Under the pieces are notes generated by a model. That model was not told the DNA's origin. It saw nothing but the letters and a program-made list of their open reading frames with translations, and searched no databases. Position numbers and translations under genes: made by a program. Of a stretch of 64,000 nt of DNA, positions 24,301 through 35,410 are shown in pieces. Origin of the DNA: Jaapia argillacea MUCL 33604 (lineage: Eukaryota; Basidiomycota; Agaricomycetes; Jaapiales; Jaapiaceae); the NCBI GenBank assembly GCA_000697665.1, contig KL197715.1, positions 847,168 to 911,167 of the forward strand, written 5' to 3'. Position 1 is the first letter of the stretch. Each line of letters starts with the position of its first letter.

Positions 24301-25433
24301 ATGGAGCAGGTGGGGACGACGAAGACGACGATGTGGTAGAAATCATACCTCAACCTCCAAAGGCCCAAGAAATCCCCGAAACTTTGGAAATCCCAACCCA
24401 CCTAGACCTCCCATCCTTCTCCCAAGTCGACAAATCAGTCTTTGACGCACTACCTGCCGACCTCCGCCAAGAACTCGAAGCAGAATATGCACGTCGTTCC
24501 GCCTCTCCCGCTCCCCATCTCTTCAAAGTCCCCGCACTCCCTACCCACCACCATCAACAACCTCAAACCGCCGGACCTTCCCGTCTCTCCCCTCCCAAGC
24601 CTAAACTCATGGTAAAGGGAACCACGACGACGAACGTCAAACGAATCACCCAACAACTCGCTCCCCGTTCCCGACCCAGTATCTCACCCACCAAAACCAA
24701 GCTTTTCGTTGGTAAACGTGAAAACGGGCTCAAAATTTCTGATGCTGAGCTGTTAAAGCTTGGTGTTGATCCTGATGTTTTTGGGTTGTTACCAGTTGAT
24801 TTACAAAGGGAACAACTTGCTATCGCTCGTCAATCTAAAGGTGGTTTCGGTCTCGGTCTCACAGACAACAACAGCGTTAACACCGCACACCAAAAAATCA
24901 TAATCAAACCACGAAACCGCCGATCCACTCGTTCCCCATCAATAACCCACCCCCGTCGTCCCCCTCCACCCCAAGCTCTCTACCCACCCCTCCCAACGAT
25001 CAAACAACGTGGTCCAAACAAAGGTGAGAAACTGGTGTTTTGCGAGACGGATGACGTGCAGAGGGTTATTGGGGAATGGGTTGAGAGGTGTAGGGAGAGT
25101 GTGGTGAATGAGAGGGATGTGGAGTATTTTGGGAGGTATTTGGTTGGGTGTTGTGAGAGTGGGGGTGGGAGGGGTGTTGAGAGGGGTGTGGAAGTTATGA
25201 AGTGGTGGATGGTTTTGTTGAGGGGGTATTGGGGGGTTTGGGAGGGGGGAGGGGAGGGGGACGTTGAGATGGGGGAGGGTGGGAAGGGGAGGGATGGAGA
25301 GGGGAGGGATGGAGAGGGGAGGGTTACGTCGGAGATTGTTGGGAGGGCTTGGTGGAAGGCGTTTTGGGAGGTTAAGGGAAGGATGGATGAGGTTGTTAGG
25401 AAGAAGATTGGAGGTTCGCTTTCGTTAAAGTGA
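21310..25433 (+). CDS. REV1: DNA repair protein REV1 (Y-family translesion polymerase)
   Basis: Eight exons: 21310-21723, 21780-21877, 21930-22901, 22964-23023, 23089-23327, 23386-23723, 23781-23939 and 24000-25433; 1237 aa. The BRCT domain spans about 128-215 (IFRGLAIY, INGWTDPSV, THIITCSLTP, VVKPSWLVDS). The deoxycytidyl-transferase palm has the metal-binding Asp in HCDFDCFFVSAG (about 439) and SVDEALIDVS (about 535). The thumb and little-finger regions run to about 860. Two ubiquitin-binding motifs follow (VFDALPADLRQEL, VFGLLPVDLQREQ), then the C-terminal adaptor domain from about 1107 that in known REV1 recruits other translesion polymerases and REV7. The catalytic residues are intact. 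The C-terminal domain contains a Gly/Glu/Arg insert from a G-rich tract. Confidence 0.95.
25221..25323 (+). other. G-rich tract with 15-bp tandem repeat inside REV1
   Basis: More than ten runs of three or more G occur on the plus strand within about 100 bases of the last exon of REV1, including a tandem GGGATGGAGAGGGGA unit. Such spacing is compatible with G-quadruplex formation in DNA or mRNA. It encodes a Gly/Glu/Arg/Asp-rich loop between conserved helices. Confidence 0.7.
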
Positions 25434-25534
25434 GGTGCTTGCATCCCTGAGTATTTATCGAGTATTTATTACACTACCGTACGTCCAAATCGAACTACGC
25501 ACAACGCCTATAGTAATACACTTCGGACAAAGCA

Positions 25535-26446
25535 TCACTTGGTTCCCCTCGCCAAGAAAATCGGAATATCCTGCCCATCCTTCTTCATAACCGTCACCTG
25601 CTCAAACACAAACTCTTTCAAACCAGCATCCTCGAAAACCTTTTTCATCTCGTCAGAGGTGAAACCGCTCTTGTGGGGAACGTAGTGATGAGCTTTTTCG
25701 TCCTTGTGAAAAACGAAATCACCACCGCTGTTGAGGATGTCGCCCACGAGGAGGACTCCTCCTGGTTTGAGGAAGAAAGTGAGGATTTTGGTTATGGATT
25801 CGATTGATTCGAAATGGTGGTAGGCCATTGAGCACTGTTAGATGAGTGATGTCAGCGGGAGATATATACTGGAGCTGTGGGTCTGGGACGTACTGCAACG
25901 ACGTCGAACTTTGCACCGTCAAGTTCGCCTTCCTGGCCCTTGAGTTCAACCCTGATGGCTTTCATCTCTTCAGGTGCGATACCTTGATTGGAGACGCGGA
26001 GGTTGTATTGGTCAACCATACCCTGGCTGATATCGGCGCCGACGATCGATTTGGTATGGGCGGCTAGGTTCCTCGACAACAACCCTACGAGAGTATCGAG
26101 AGTAATCATACACTGAATTAGCTCGAGGGAAGGGGTTGGAACTTTAGTACATACCTGTTCCGCATGCAAAGTCCAAAAGAGTGGTGGTGTTCTCGTCAAA
26201 GTTGTATACCTTGCGCATGGCAGCTGACAAACTCTGAAGGAGGGCTTGCGTGCCGGGCAAGTCGTCATAGACGGCGGCCTTAGTGTCAAAGTACTCTTTG
26301 TTGCGTTCGGCGTAGGAGCCCGTGTGAGGGGGTTCGCCTGGGTTGTGGTGATCATGGTGATGGTGACCAGCGCCAGGACTTTGGGAGTGGTCGTGATGAC
26401 CATGGGAGCAGTGTTCGCCATGGGAGTGGGTGTGTGCGCTGCACAT
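25535..26446 (-). CDS. SAM-dependent methyltransferase with His-rich N-terminus
   Basis: Three exons: 26446-26155, 26084-25894 and 25834-25535; 260 aa. The class I methyltransferase core is clear: motif I LLDFACGTGLLS (residues 90-101, split by intron 1), acidic motif II IVGADISQGMVD, then KFDVVACSMAYHHF and FLKPGGVLLVGD. The substrate cannot be read from the sequence. The unusual part is the N-terminus: 15 of the first 41 residues are His (HTHSHGEHCSHGHHDH and a HHHH run), which should bind zinc, nickel or copper. A possible role in metal sensing or storage is inference. The 3' ends of this gene and REV1 converge with about 100 bp between stops. A TATAAAA element lies about 50 bp before the ATG. 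Confidence 0.88.
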
Positions 26447-26495
26447 GACTGGTAGTGATTAAGAGATGCTGGACGTTGAAGTTGAAGTCACTGTG

Positions 26496-26502
26496 TTTTA
26501 TA
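26496..26502 (-). promoter_or_regulatory. TATA box of the methyltransferase gene
   Basis: TATAAAA on the minus strand, 50 bp upstream of the ATG at 26446, at a distance compatible with a short leader. Confidence 0.55.
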
Positions 26503-26873
26503 GCAAGCCTGCATCGAAGCAGACGCTGGAATCGTAATCAGATATGATCGAACTGTTGCACAGCGTTCGATCATCAGAGTACCTCCACAGTCGTAGCATC
26601 AGCACGTGACTTTGATCATTCCACCAATCATACAGAGACTCTGACGTGGAATTGACAAAGCCTGCAATAAGCGCGACACTGGACCGGTCCTCGAGACTCG
26701 AGTCACCGTCCTCTTGCAATACTCAGAGCTCAGAGCTCGGCGCTGCGCACTCGACAGGCGCTACTCAGCGATGGTGCACACATGCTCGCGCACTGCGGTC
26801 GGCAATCTATCTGATTCTATAGCTTACTAGTACACATATCCCCTCGACCTTCGTACGATACATCCGTTCCCAG
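26503..26873. other. Intergenic, nothing recognised
   Basis: It lies between the methyltransferase promoter and the 3' end of the alcohol dehydrogenase gene. A run of GAGCTC-like short repeats near 26726-26742 is the only visible pattern. Confidence 0.4.
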
Positions 26874-28116
26874 TCACTGGTTGATATCCTGAACAAGCAC
26901 ATACCGATACCTCGGCTTCCCATCCCTAACAGCTTCAACAGCCTTCTTCACATCCTTCATCGGTAACTCCTCAATCCACGGCTTAACACCCTGCTCCGAA
27001 GCGATCTTCAACATCTGCAAACACTCCTTCTTACTCCCCAAATGACTCGACCCGATCAGACATCCATTACTGATAAAGTTGAAAGGATGTAAAGGAGGGA
27101 ACGCTTCTCCTGCGCTTGGTAAACCGACGGAAATGAATTTGCCGTGGACGTAGAGGGTGGAGAGGTATTCGGCTAGTGGCATGTCTTTGGCGTCGTTGGC
27201 CGTTGAGATGATGATGTCTAGTTTGCGTTTCAGTGGGACGGCGAAATCCTACGACTTTAAAGTAAGAAACTGGTGGGTTACACGATGAGCAAGAGAGATC
27301 GATTCACCTTGTCACCAGTGTAAATGATATGATCAGCGCCCATCTTCTTGATATCCTCCGCTTTCGATTTACTGTGCGTGAACGCATACACTTCCGCACC
27401 CAAAGCCTTGGCGAACAATAGAGCGTAATGGCCTAAACCACCAATACCAACCACGCCGACTTTCTTCCCTGGACCAGCTCCGTTGGTTACGAGTGGCGAG
27501 AACACCGTCAAACCGCCACAAAACATGGACGCAGCCTCTGCCGAACCGATGTTTTCGGGAATGGGAAAGACGAATCGTTCTTGGACGCGGATACCAGTAG
27601 AGTACCCGCCCATAGTGGAAACTCCATCAGCATGTTGATGATTCTACCACAACTTCGTTAGCCTTCCCCGCCCCTCACGAGTAAATTGAAAAAAACTCAC
27701 ATAAGTCCAAACCAAATTCTGACAATAAGTCTCATAATCATCCTTACACTCCCTACATTCCAAACAAGCAGCAACCTGAGCACCAACTCCAACCCTATCA
27801 CCCACTTTAAACTCAGTCACCTCGCTTCCAACTTTGGTGACTTTGCCAACGATTTCGTGGCCTGGGATACATGGGAGTTTCGCTGTGCCCCAGTCTTGGC
27901 AGAGGGTGTGGACGTCGGAGGCGCAGACTCCGCAATGGGTTATGGCGATTTCGACGTCGGAGGGGAGGAAAGTCTTGGGTGTGAAGGAGATGATTTTGAA
28001 GTCGCTCCATTTGGTTGGGTCTTTGTGTGAGAGGGGTTGGTTAGTAGTGGGAGGGGCAGGGATGGGGGGGACGTACCGGTCATTGCATAACCTTTGAATT
28101 CGAGCTCGGTAGACAT
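26874..28116 (-). CDS. Zinc-type NADP-dependent alcohol dehydrogenase (CAD/ADH6-like)
   Basis: Four exons: 28116-28077, 28020-27701, 27643-27308 and 27248-26874; 356 aa, the normal length of the family. Catalytic-zinc ligands sit in HCGVCASDVHT and PGHEIVGKV, and the four structural-zinc cysteines in ACLECKECKDDYETYC. The GHE motif and GGYSTGIRVQE are characteristic of the cinnamyl-alcohol/ADH6 branch, which reduces aromatic and branched aldehydes with NADPH. The Rossmann glycine motif is VGIGGLGHYA, followed by SKSKAEDIKKMGADH. Cytosolic. A TATAAAT element sits about 70 bp before the ATG. The first exon is only 40 nt. Confidence 0.93.
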
Positions 28117-28183
28117 GATGAATGAGAGTTGTTGGGTTGAATGGATCGTGGGTGGTAGGATGAAACCAAAGGATCCATCGCTA

Positions 28184-28190
28184 ATTTATA
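28184..28190 (-). promoter_or_regulatory. TATA box of the alcohol dehydrogenase gene
   Basis: TATAAAT on the minus strand, 68-74 bp upstream of the start codon at 28116. Confidence 0.55.
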
Positions 28191-28604
28191 GGGCTGGTGC
28201 GAGGGAAACAACGAGATGACCAAACCTTTTGCTCACTCAGCATTGGAACGAAAATTTCGTCTCAGCTCGAATGGATAGAGACGGTAAGGAGACTTGAAAT
28301 GGCTGATCCATATTTAAACGGCATGAGGATCGGACGTTCTCACCACCTTTGTGAGCTCGGGTGAATCGACCCGAAAGGTGGGAGATATGTTTTTGAGTGG
28401 TGGTTAGGTATGGATAGGGGCAAGGGAAGAAAAGGATGGATAAAAATGTTGGGCGTGGCAATTGCGATCATGGTAAGTATAATAAGATTGTTGAGAGTTG
28501 ATTTATCGGGTCGTTTCTGCAATTGTGTCCCATAGCCCCTTCAGCTCTTATTCGGTTTCGTAGATCGATTCGGGCTAAGATATTGTATGAAGCTTTGTAC
28601 GAGA

Positions 28605-29727
28605 GGTAACCTGGAGGTCATCCGCTTGCCGAATCGAATCGGTGGATGTGTTGTCCCCTGTTTGGTTTTTGACGGATTGGGAACTCAACGCCATCAGACG
28701 TCACTGTGACCGTGGCGGTTGACTTCTGTGGTTGAATCGGAATCTTGGATTCGTTGCTGCCCGCCTCAGGACGCTGGCCTATGGACTATCTACCCATTTT
28801 TCGGCTTATCCTCCGATAAATCTCTACTACTGAGATATACAAGTTGATGCGTATCGATGTCTGAACTCGGCTGGCGATGCGGGTGTCAACATCCCTCGTG
28901 ACATAGCTCGTTGAACAGCTGCTGGCTCCGCCGATGTTATCTGGAGAGGAGATATCTTGCCCCAGTTATTCAGGCACTCGAGTGATCAACGCTCATCGTT
29001 CCCTAGCCCCTGTTTACTCTTGGCATTCCACTGGTATCGCTTGCCCTCCGCCGCCGGTCGCTGGTGACCTTGGACAGAATCTACCTCATTGACCGTGTTC
29101 GCGGTTCCTCCTGGCTCTTTTGTTTTACCCTCAACCGGACTGCGGAAGATGTCCAGTACGATACCTGGCTACTTGGTTCCTTCTTCTCTTAATGACATCC
29201 AACGATGAACCTCTTTGTCTTCCCGGAGGCAGCAACGTCGGCGGAGTCGGACAAGACGACAGGGGCGTCTAACAATAGCTTGTTCGTCTTCTTTGTCTGG
29301 GCCGTACGAGGCAACGCAAAGTCTACGGTAATCAGATGATGGTGCCTTCCAATCTGTCCACAAGTAGCAATTCGACTTCCCAATTTGGAGGCCGAAGAAC
29401 AGAAGCTCTTGTCGATCCTCGCTCTTCACATGCCCGAAATGCCCGTATGTCTACTTATGACGCATCCCATGGTGGCTGACGCTGGTTCGAGGCGGACTTT
29501 CAATCACGCTGGGGGGATACTTAAACCCTCGCCTCTCAACCATGTTCAGCATCCTGCTTTCTTCCCCCTCTGCTTTCTACCTTTCCCTCTCCTCAAGACT
29601 TCGCTATTCCACGCGCTTCAAAGACTCTTCAAGGTTAGTCGGCCGTTTCCTTTGTCTCGTCTCGGTCTCTCCCCCTTGACACGAGTATGGTCCGGCCCCT
29701 TCTTTCATGGGCTGAGCGGCTTAAGTG
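28605..29727 (+). repeat. Dispersed repeat A, copy 2
   Basis: Inverted partner of 1-1080. The end near 29635-29727 is almost identical to the left-edge copy (one mismatch seen in about 95 bases), while the rest is about 75-80 percent identical with small gaps. Shared landmarks are a TACTTAAACCC TATA-like stretch followed by a pyrimidine-rich leader and a GTTAGT donor-like site. LTR or multicopy-gene 5' region; class unproven. Confidence 0.75.
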
Positions 29728-30402
29728 TCGCGACCTGCTACTACCCGAGGAGGAAAGGGAGTCCTGAGGAGTACTCAGCTCCCGCAGCGTCGACCGTCCG
29801 CCCCTCGTGTCCGAGCCAGGTGTGGTTGGTTTTGGCGTGTACACCCATGCCAGGCGACAGAAGAGTCGCGTCCCTGTTTTAGGTTGGCGAAGGACTTTTT
29901 TACAGTCCTGCAGGGCGACCGCCATTTTATTTTCTTATTCCGAGTTTGGTTTTGGTCCAAAGAGACCTGGCGGCGAAGGATCCGCGTCTCTGAATGATGG
30001 CGGATGAGGATCTGACCGAAGGTTGGACTCTGAAGCCCGGCGGAGCGACCCGCTCGTTTGGGCACAAGGTCAGCCGTGGCAAAGTCTGCGGTTTGGTGTC
30101 TCCTTGTGAACCCCTGCACACTCGCTTCTCCACCTGGCTCATCATCATTTCATAACCGTACCCCCACCTCATTATTACCCTTGTTCGTTTGATTTCCTTT
30201 CCGGGCAGTGTACGGCTGTCCTTCTCGTGTCTGTTTGTTTCGATTTACTGACGACATTTCTGCCCGAGCTCCACATTTCAAGGATTTCTTTTTCGACTCC
30301 TTCGGTAGGTGAGTTTTTCTTCTGTCTCTTTTATACACCGTCCCCTGTGCCGCCCTAGTTGGATGTGGTCCTTTTTTCTACCGCCCCGCTTCCGAGTGGG
30401 GC
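29728..30402. other. Non-genic part of accessory segment
   Basis: It follows the conserved end of repeat A. It has C/T- and T-rich stretches and no recognisable coding domain on either strand. Confidence 0.4.
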
Positions 30403-30709
30403 CCTTTTCCCCCTCACGGCGCCTGCCTCTTCGTGGCGACGGGGATGAGTAGGTGTTCGCACCGAAACAAAAAGGCGCCCCTAACACGTATTCGATGCTT
30501 TTCACCTATTAACAGGTAAGTACTTATCTTCGTTGGAATTGTTTGCACTCTTCAACCCTCCTCAGGTACCACGCTCTCGCTATCAGACATCGTACAGTTC
30601 GAGCTGGGTATCTGGTTTGCTCTTTCCTTTCCCCTTCTCAGCGCATGCCTCTTCGTGGCGAAGGTGACTAGTAGGTGTCACACCGAAACCAAATGCGCCT
30701 CCCCTGCCC
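30403..30709 (+). repeat. Diverged direct repeat pair with conserved small hairpin
   Basis: Bases 30403-30487 and 30627-30709 are copies about 223 bp apart (shared TGCCTCTTCGTGGCGA and ACCGAAAC). The first copy contains GGTG-TTCG-CACC at 30452-30463, a stem with a TTCG tetraloop; the second keeps a GGTG/CACC stem with another loop at 30674-30684. Confidence 0.6.
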
Positions 30710-30844
30710 CATCTCTCTCCGGAATCATCGATGAACCTGGAGCAATGCTCTCCTTTTGGAGCCCATCCCCATTCTATACTTCTCTTGGATTTACTTACAG
30801 ATGGTTGCTTTGTCATCTAAGTTACTCTACGGATTTCGAACCGC

Positions 30845-30869
30845 TGATACACACCATCTATTGGATGAA
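30845..30869 (+). pseudogene. Fragment matching the orphan gene at 2212-3198
   Basis: A 24-base stretch coding for IHTIYWMK is identical to codons near residue 68 of the orphan protein. It sits directly before repeat B copy 2. Sequence on both sides does not follow the gene, so only a fragment remains. Confidence 0.5.
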
Positions 30870-30883
30870 ACGTTTTCATGTTT

Positions 30884-31265
30884 GCCTCCTATCCTCCTCC
30901 GACTCTTCCAATGTCAACACAGTGTTAGTTGATCCAAACCTCATCTATTTCTTGGTTGCCTGGGTCCTAGTCGCACTGTAGTATGAAGTTTCGGTTGCAC
31001 AATAATTTCCACGTGCCACAACCCTGGATCAAGGTTTCAGGGAACCTTCGCATGGTCAAAATTCGACTTGTCGGCCCTATTCGCCGCATAGCAGGGGCCA
31101 TTGATATATCTACTTCATGTTGTACAAGTTGTATCACTTTGCCTAACTTATTCAGTCATCAGCACCTCCCTAAGAATAAGATATGGTGACACATCGGGAA
31201 CGTGGATACATGGTCGAAGTGTTTCTCAAACTTGCAGAGTCTACATACTTGACAGCAGCTGGGAC
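30884..31265 (+). repeat. Repeat B, copy 2
   Basis: It matches 2012-1705 read on the minus strand (for example TTGCCTGGGTCC and ATACTTGA..GCAGCTGGGA), with an extra stretch in the middle. Confidence 0.65.
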
Positions 31266-32774
31266 GGAGCAGAGGAGATTGGATTGAATGACATGCGTGA
31301 GCGGTGTTGTTTCGGAGGTGTACGCGGCGCGGGAAGTCGGTCGTCGTTGATGATACCAAGACTCACAATATGCCGTTCGTGCCCTCGATGTCACGCCGAC
31401 TACAAATATGTTGTGAGTTCGATATCTCGCTGAACCGTTTCTTCATCTACAAACAGCGAAGAAATTCCTAACCGCCCCTCTCCCGCCGGCCTGGAGCTCG
31501 AAGCTACAGGTTTCGTTGGATGCCTTTGGCGCCTCCTACTGGTTTCACTGATCGTCGACTGTAGACAGTGATTAGCCATGAGCTGATCCGCTGAGATGTG
31601 ACGTTGACACGCATTTGGATCCTTCGGATCCTTCTAAGTAATCATTGTTCGGACTCCGTAAATATCGAGGTCATGCCAGAATGTTCTTGTGTCGATGCCG
31701 GTGTTCACCAGTTTCGCATAGTAGGCAAAGAAGCATACCGACGAAGATACAGCCATTTGGGCTCCTTGGGACGCCTGCAGGTTAAGGGCCTGCAACCTCA
31801 CCTTGCCGGATTATTTGAACCATATGGTTGGGAACGTTTTGAATATATGCATACACGGAAGTGTCGCATTTGCGGATCCCTAGATGATTGGCGTTACTCG
31901 GCCAATCGCCCATCAGGAGAAGATGGCGGACTCATACCTCAAAGAATGGGTGTCTACGCCACTCCGTCGTAGTTACATGTCCAAGAAGTGTTCAGCATCG
32001 ACACCCATGTCATTGTGGGGTTTTGACCGTGGTGAAGAGAGCTCGGGGCCGGGAGAAACCTTCGACCAAATCTGCGTGTGGCACGGTTGGCGTGAGGAAT
32101 CTATCCCGGATCTGAAAGATTTGTGTCAGGAGGACGATCTTCCGAGCTAATGAATCACGCACGCTTGACAACATGGCTCACTAGATATTGAGAGTGTACT
32201 ACTTTGTCGAAGTTAAAAAAATGCGAACTGAGCGATTCGGAGCTACTTTACTTCAAGCCTTCAAGTTCGTCGCGGTCGGTACCGTGGGAGACTGGGTGTA
32301 TCCTGAGGTTCTTCGCGAGACTGATGGACTAACCCATGCCACATTGCACTAACGACAACCACAGGCACTGAACCACCTTGACCCGAATCTCCCTCCTGGA
32401 TTTGACTACAAAGTCTACCCTACCTCCTCGCGTACAGATACTGTGCGAATCCACAGGCTTGCACTCCTACCACAATTGTTCCACCTCCGTTTTGCTCCTA
32501 CCCGTGCTCTTACATTGTCTTGACCCATATCTGGGACTTGCACTTGCCTCGCACCGCATTGGTTTGGACAAAATTGGTAGTTCTTACGCGTTTTGGACTC
32601 TTGAAAGTTCCTGACGGGCAGCCACCAAGTCCGGCATTGTTCTATTTGATTTTTACCTCGCGACGCGGTCACGTGCGTACTCTGTGCCACCCAACCGGAA
32701 GAGCGTCCACAACTTGTACACAGCTCTTGCTTGTGGTTCTGTTCCTCCAAGTCAAAGCGAAACTCGCGAAACTC
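31266..32774. other. Upstream region of FunK1 gene 1, one weak ORF
   Basis: It contains an ATG-initiated frame 31673-31972 (about 100 codons, ending near KCRICGSLDDW) and an overlapping frame to 32150. Neither matches a family and no splice join could be made. The last 150 bp share similarity with the upstream region of the second FunK1 gene (GCCACCCAACCG block near 32692). Confidence 0.4.
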
Positions 32775-32782
32775 TATATAAA
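32775..32782 (+). promoter_or_regulatory. TATA box of FunK1 gene 1
   Basis: TATATAAA, 47-54 bp before the ATG at 32829. Confidence 0.6.
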
Positions 32783-32828
32783 GCCTTCAACGGGGCGTCC
32801 TATTGTCATACTGTGAGCCCTCTTTACC

Positions 32829-35410
32829 ATGTCTGCATTCCATGGCGATTCGCCGATTAAACGACGTGTTGCCGGTCTCATCAACAGCAATAGATCCATT
32901 AACACAAAAGCGCCGGACAGGAAGAAGCTCCACGCAAGCGATATGTCCCATCAATTTATCCCCTACTCTCTCGAACGATTTCTCCAGGACTTCGTTCCCG
33001 AACCCATCGACTCGGACGGTAATCCGAGGCTACCTCCCGACTTCAGCCTTGCCTTCGCCGAGATGATGACCGACTGCCTGGAACCTCTCATGTATCAAAG
33101 CTTTGTAAGTTCTCCTCTTACAGCTTGTGGCATCCCCGTCTGAACATCTGTCGAAGATTGATTGCGTCGCCAACGCAAACATTTGTCCGGGATTCGCGTT
33201 CGCCAAGACAGAATCTCTCTACGCACTCGATGACGAAGGGCAGAAGAAGGTTGACGTGTGTCTGTTCAAGCTGGCAGATGTAGCCAACGCCGACGAGAAG
33301 CAAAGACCCGACTGCAGCAACCAGGCTCTGCACGTCGAGTTCAAGACGTCCAAAAATAATGCCGCGACCGCTGGGGATCCGTTCCAAGATGGGAAGGAGC
33401 CCTTTGAAAGTGATACGCAAACCCGCGTGGACGCTCGTGGACAAATCATATCGTACGCCTCGGAGCTCGGGCTTCGTCAACACCGGGTATTCTTTTTCAC
33501 CTTCATGATTCTTGGAACCGACGCTCGTTTGATTCGTTGGGATCGAGCGGGGGCCGCAGTCACAGAGCGATTCAACTATCGCAAGGACCCCTCCCTCGCG
33601 GTGTTTCTCTGGCGCTTCTCTCAGCTGTCAATGGAGCAACAAGGATACGATCTCACCGCCACCAGGATCGACCCCACTCATCCTCTCATTCAAAGTGCAC
33701 TCGAAAAGCACGTTCCCCCCTACCAAGCCCACGCTCAAGAATTTTTCCGCGAAGCGGTCTCGTCCGCGTGGCCCGTGTACAAGGTGGTTGTCGATCATCA
33801 CCCGTCGCCAACCCAACCAGAGGATGGAGAATTAGAGGACGACCTGGAGGGTGGAGAGGATGATTTGACACCGACAAAAGAGGAAAATCGAGCGTCGGGC
33901 GACTCTGAACTTCGCGAATATATTATTGGAAAACCCAAATTCAAGGCGGGCGGTATGACCGGTCGGGCTACCCGAGGATATGTGGCGCTGGACGTGAAGA
34001 CGGAACAGTTTGTCTGGCTCAAGGATGTCTGGCGGATCGGCTCGTTGCACAAGGAGGGTGACATCATTCAAGAGCTGAACCGCAAGGAAGTTCGCAACGT
34101 CCCCACTTTGGTTTGCCATGGCGATGTTCAGCAACAGAAAACTAAATCGCAAACATTTTGGCAAGGCACCGATGGGGACAATCCAATGAAGGAGTACATT
34201 CACTATCGCCTTGTCGTGGCGGAGGTCGGCCTCGACCTATCTGAGTTCGCAAGCGGACTGGAGCTCATTCGTATCATCCGTCACTGTTTGATTGGTGAGT
34301 GCAACTCGACAATAAGTATTCCAATGCTAACTCGACATCCACCAGCTCATCAAGACGCGTATGAGCAGCTGTCCATCCTTCATCGAGACATCAGCACAGG
34401 CAACCTGCTCATTGTGCCAGGGCCAGGCCGCTCGCCTGGTTTTGCGACAGTCCGTAAAGGCATGCTGAATGACTGGGACCTGTGTAAGAAGGTCGATAAA
34501 TCTGGTAAAGAGACAAAGCCGAGGCAAATTTATCGCACTGTAAGTTTTGCCCATCCTGTTCCCCACGTCTGTAGCCTGATGTACTCGGTATCAGGGAACC
34601 TGGGCGTTTATGTCCGCCAACCTGCTTCTCGATCTGAGTAAGCAACACGTACTTCAAGACGACCTTGAATCATTCTTCCACGTCCTCCTTCACCATGCTG
34701 TGGTATATCTCGACACCAATTGTAACGATGTTCCCGGATTTGTCGCAGACTTCTTTGATTCGTACACCACGACCGCGGATCGATGTATAGGTGGTAAGTG
34801 CAAGCACTCCGCCTTCCTTCAGGGCGAAATCCTCGACAGTGGCATGCAGTCCATCTTATTTTCGGACGAATCACCAATGAATACACTCATTGCGAAGATT
34901 ATCTGGCCTTTCCATAATTATTATCTGTTGAAGAACACTCAAAAAGGAACCACCGATTCATCTCTTCCGCTCGCTGTTGGCCCGAAGGAGGACAGATGGG
35001 AGCGATACGAGGCCGAATTGGAATCTGGTGGCGAAGATGACGACGACGACGACGACGGTGACAACCACCGCAAGCACAACCTGGATATTTCCACCTTGGA
35101 AAAGGAGGCCAAAGCTATCTGTTCGCATCGGGACATGGTCAGGTTCTTCACAAAGTTCTCAAAGGAAGAACTGTGGCCTCGGGACAAACTTCCTGCCCAT
35201 CGGATCAAGGCGAACCTGAAACCACGTACTTCGAATGCGGTGAAGCGGGATAGTGGAACTGTAGAGCTGGCGACGGGGGAGAGACCGTTCAAACGTTCGA
35301 AGCTGTCGGAGATGACGACTTCGAGGCTATCCACCCGGTTACGAACGAAACCCAATCGCACGAACTCCCATCAGCACAGTACGGGACAACGGAGGTCTGG
35401 TCGACCTTAG
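32829..35410 (+). CDS. FunK1 protein kinase, copy 1 (intact)
   Basis: Four exons: 32829-33104, 33157-34294, 34346-34539 and 34595-35410; 807 aa. The fungal-specific kinase FunK1 architecture is complete: an N-terminal region with VEFKTSKNN and the HRVFFFTFMILGTDARLIRW block, FLWRFSQLSMEQQGYD, a lobe with YIIGKPKFKAGGMTGRATRG and FVWLKDVWR, catalytic loop LHRDISTGN (about residue 484), metal-binding NDWDLCKK, then GTWAFMSANLL and DDLESFFHVLLHH. The tail has a poly-Asp run (about residue 690) and a basic end, suggesting nuclear location. FunK1 kinases are highly expanded in mushrooms and linked to multicellular development by expression studies; substrates are unknown. A second, inverted copy lies at 60287-62759 with the same intron positions. 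Confidence 0.92.

Noticed and set aside
29385-29882. 165-codon plus frame in repeat A copy 2
   Set aside because: No domain; the corresponding frame in copy 1 differs. Best read as part of the repeat.
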